Notes under the pieces: generated by a model
What the model saw: the letters and a program-made list of their open reading frames with translations, nothing else
The model's database searches: none
What the model was told of the DNA's origin: nothing
Program-made: the position numbers and the translations under genes
Source of the DNA: Blastopirellula sediminis
GTDB taxonomy: Bacteria; Planctomycetota; Planctomycetia; Pirellulales; Pirellulaceae
Direction: 5' to 3'
DNA: 64,000 nucleotides
NCBI RefSeq assembly: GCF_020966755.1
Contig: NZ_JAJKFT010000010.1
Location: 2,010,720 to 2,074,719, forward strand
Shown here: piece after piece, positions 62,609-64,000 of the stretch
Position numbering within the stretch: the stretch's first letter is position 1
How the letters are laid out: every line of letters begins with the position of its first letter

Positions 62609-63799
62609 ATGTTTCAGAACGTTCAAACCGCGCCGCCCGACTCGATTCTTGGCCTCAACGAGGCGTTTCGCAATGATCCCAACCCCGAAAAGATCAATCT
62701 GAGCGTCGGGGTCTTTAAAGACGCCAATGGGGTGACGCCGGTTCTGGATTGCGTGAAAGAGGCCGAACGTCGCCTGGTGAGCGACGAAAAGACGAAATCG
62801 TACCTGCCGATTGACGGCCGGCCCGAGTATTGCCGCTTGGTCCGCGAGCTGATGCTTGGCGCCGATCACGAGATCAATGCCGCATCGCGGGGCGTTACGG
62901 TCCAAACCCCCGGAGGTACGGGGGCACTGCGCGTGGCCGCCGATTTTCTGGCGAAAAATCTGCCGGGTCGCCGCGTCTGGATCAGCCAGCCGACCTGGCC
63001 GAATCACCCCAGCATCTTCGCGGCCGCTGGAATAGAAACGGTCGGCTATCCCTATTTCGACAAAGCGAGCAACGGGCTGGCCTTTGGCGAAATGATGGAA
63101 GCGTTGGAAAAGGTTCCGTCGGGCGACGTCGTCCTGCTGCATGGCTGCTGCCACAATCCGAGCGGCATCGATCCGACTCCGGAGCAATGGAAAGAGATCG
63201 CCGAGCTGATTCATCGCCGCGATCTGCTGCCGCTGGTCGACTTCGCCTACCAAGGCTTCGGCGACGGCCTATGTGAAGATGCCGCTGGTCTGGCCGCGCT
63301 GGCCCAACCGGGGCAAGAGTTGCTCGTCTGCAGCTCGTTCAGCAAGAACTTTGGTTTGTATAACGAGCGAGTTGGCGCGCTGACCGCGGTTGCCGGCGAC
63401 TCCGCCGCTGCGACGGCCGTGCTGAGCCAACTGAAGAATGCGATTCGGGCGAACTACTCGAACCCGCCGACCCATGGCGGCGCCGTGGTCGAAACAATCC
63501 TGTCCGACGCGACGCTCAAGTCGCAGTGGGAAGGGGAATTGACCGCGATGCGTGATCGGATCAACGGGATGCGGACGCTGCTGGTCGAGACGATGAAGAA
63601 GGTCGGCGTCGATCGCGACTTCTCGTTCATCGCGAACCAGAAGGGGATGTTCTCGTTCTCCGGTTTGAATCCGGTGCAGGTCGACGAACTGCGTAGCAAG
63701 TTCGCGATCTATATCGTCGGCTCGGGCCGCATCAACGTGGCCGGCATTTCTGAGACCAACGTCGAGAAGCTCTGCAACGCGATTAAAGCGGTGCTGTAA
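62609..63799 (+). CDS. Aspartate/aromatic aminotransferase, class I
   Basis: A 396-residue PLP enzyme of the AspC/TyrB group. The N-terminus DSILGLNEAFRNDPNPEKINLSVGVFKD and the following SYLPIDGRPEY are typical. PLP contacts include GGTGALR, the helix GCCHNPSGIDPT, and the Schiff-base Lys in SSFSKNFGLYNERVG; C-terminal SGRINVAG carries the substrate-binding Arg. It exchanges amino groups between glutamate and oxaloacetate or aromatic keto acids. ATG 62609 gives the usual length. A strong terminator follows. Confidence 0.94.
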   Translation: MFQNVQTAPPDSILGLNEAFRNDPNPEKINLSVGVFKDANGVTPVLDCVKEAERRLVSDEKTKSYLPIDGRPEYCRLVRELMLGADHEINAASRGVTVQTPGGTGALRVAADFLAKNLPGRRVWISQPTWPNHPSIFAAAGIETVGYPYFDKASNGLAFGEMMEALEKVPSGDVVLLHGCCHNPSGIDPTPEQWKEIAELIHRRDLLPLVDFAYQGFGDGLCEDAAGLAALAQPGQELLVCSSFSKNFGLYNERVGALTAVAGDSAAATAVLSQLKNAIRANYSNPPTHGGAVVETILSDATLKSQWEGELTAMRDRINGMRTLLVETMKKVGVDRDFSFIANQKGMFSFSGLNPVQVDELRSKFAIYIVGSGRINVAGISETNVEKLCNAIKAVL

Positions 63800-63811
63800 T
63801 CGATCAAGACG

Positions 63812-63844
63812 AACTCCACGGCTCGCTGAGCCGTGGAGTTTTTT
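63812..63844 (+). terminator. Intrinsic terminator of the aminotransferase gene
   Basis: A 13-pair stem AACTCCACGGCTC against GAGCCGTGGAGTT, loop GCT, followed by TTTT. Confidence 0.93.
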
Positions 63845-63865
63845 CTTTTCTTGTACCTGTTCCGC

Positions 63866-64000
63866 TTAGCGGATCGGCGCGGCGCCAAAGAGGCGACGCA
63901 GCAGCGAAACCTGACCGTAGTGCATGAAGTTATGCGCCGGCAGGAACGACATCGCCGCGAACCGCGTCTTGAAGAGCGGGTGCCCAGGATCGAGGGCGTC
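63866..64000 (-). CDS. DinB-like protein, C-terminal end only
   Basis: The last 44 codons of a gene that continues past the right edge, ending at TAA (63866-63868). FLPAHNFMHYGQVSLLRRLFG matches the final helix of the DinB/DUF664 four-helix fold, whose HxxxH supplies two metal ligands (H and H here, four apart). Members are often thiol transferases or of unknown function. It converges with the aminotransferase gene across a terminator. Confidence 0.7.
   Translation of the reverse strand, partial: DALDPGHPLFKTRFAAMSFLPAHNFMHYGQVSLLRRLFGAAPIR

Overview
The window reads as chromosomal DNA of a planctomycete, most likely in the Pirellulales (Blastopirellula/Rhodopirellula-like). The evidence is family content: a DUF1549/DUF1553 protein followed by a DUF1501 protein, a DUF1559 prepilin-like protein followed by a small carboxypeptidase-regulatory-like lipoprotein, a multi-EF-hand lipoprotein, many small TAT-exported enzymes, moderately high GC, many genes without a clear Shine-Dalgarno, and a REP-type inverted repeat pair. 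The species assignment is inference. No rRNA, tRNA, CRISPR array, phage or transposase gene was seen.

Layout. 1-7.6 kb: a cut lipoprotein gene, a UPF0316 membrane protein, rlmN, an internally duplicated protein, two paralogous exported proteins, a secreted coiled-coil repeat protein and a TPC-type metal P-type ATPase. 7.7-12.4 kb: a DUF1549/1553 - DUF1501 - EF-hand lipoprotein operon. 12.5-22.7 kb: a complete phosphate locus (pstS, oversized pstC and pstA, pstB, an exported repeat protein with a cytochrome-P460-like N-terminus, phoU, and an OmpR-type regulator whose receiver has lost its phosphorylation residues), preceded by a Pho-box-like array of 10-11 bp repeats. 23-27 kb: a small gene, a long non-coding stretch with four copies of a motif ending in seven T, a sodium/solute symporter pair and a REPIN-like element. 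27-29.3 kb: a TAT-exported metallophosphoesterase and phosphoglycerate kinase.

29.4-33.1 kb: five tandem, overlapping paralogous membrane proteins of unknown function. 33.1-36.2 kb: a metal-homeostasis operon (SmtB/ArsR sensor, Zn/Cd ATPase, Fur-family regulator) with a readable operator. 36.3-45.3 kb: an exported cyclophilin, then a LysR regulator and glutamate synthase gltBD. 45.5-54.4 kb: a DUF1559 pair, an SDR, pcm, two tandem purine nucleoside phosphorylases, an FAD oxidoreductase, a DJ-1/VOC pair and a YceH-like protein. 54.4-64 kb: a GlmU-like protein with metF, a diguanylate cyclase, a stand-alone ExbD-like domain, a 67-residue membrane peptide, a TIM-barrel isomerase, two hypotheticals, inositol-phosphate synthase, an aspartate-type aminotransferase and the end of a DinB-like gene.

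The most interesting parts are the phosphate locus, which combines giant permeases, a new exported repeat component and a pseudo-receiver regulator with no histidine kinase beside it, and the five-gene membrane-protein array. The rest is mostly housekeeping metabolism and metal homeostasis. All functions are inferred from sequence motifs read by eye; no database search was run.
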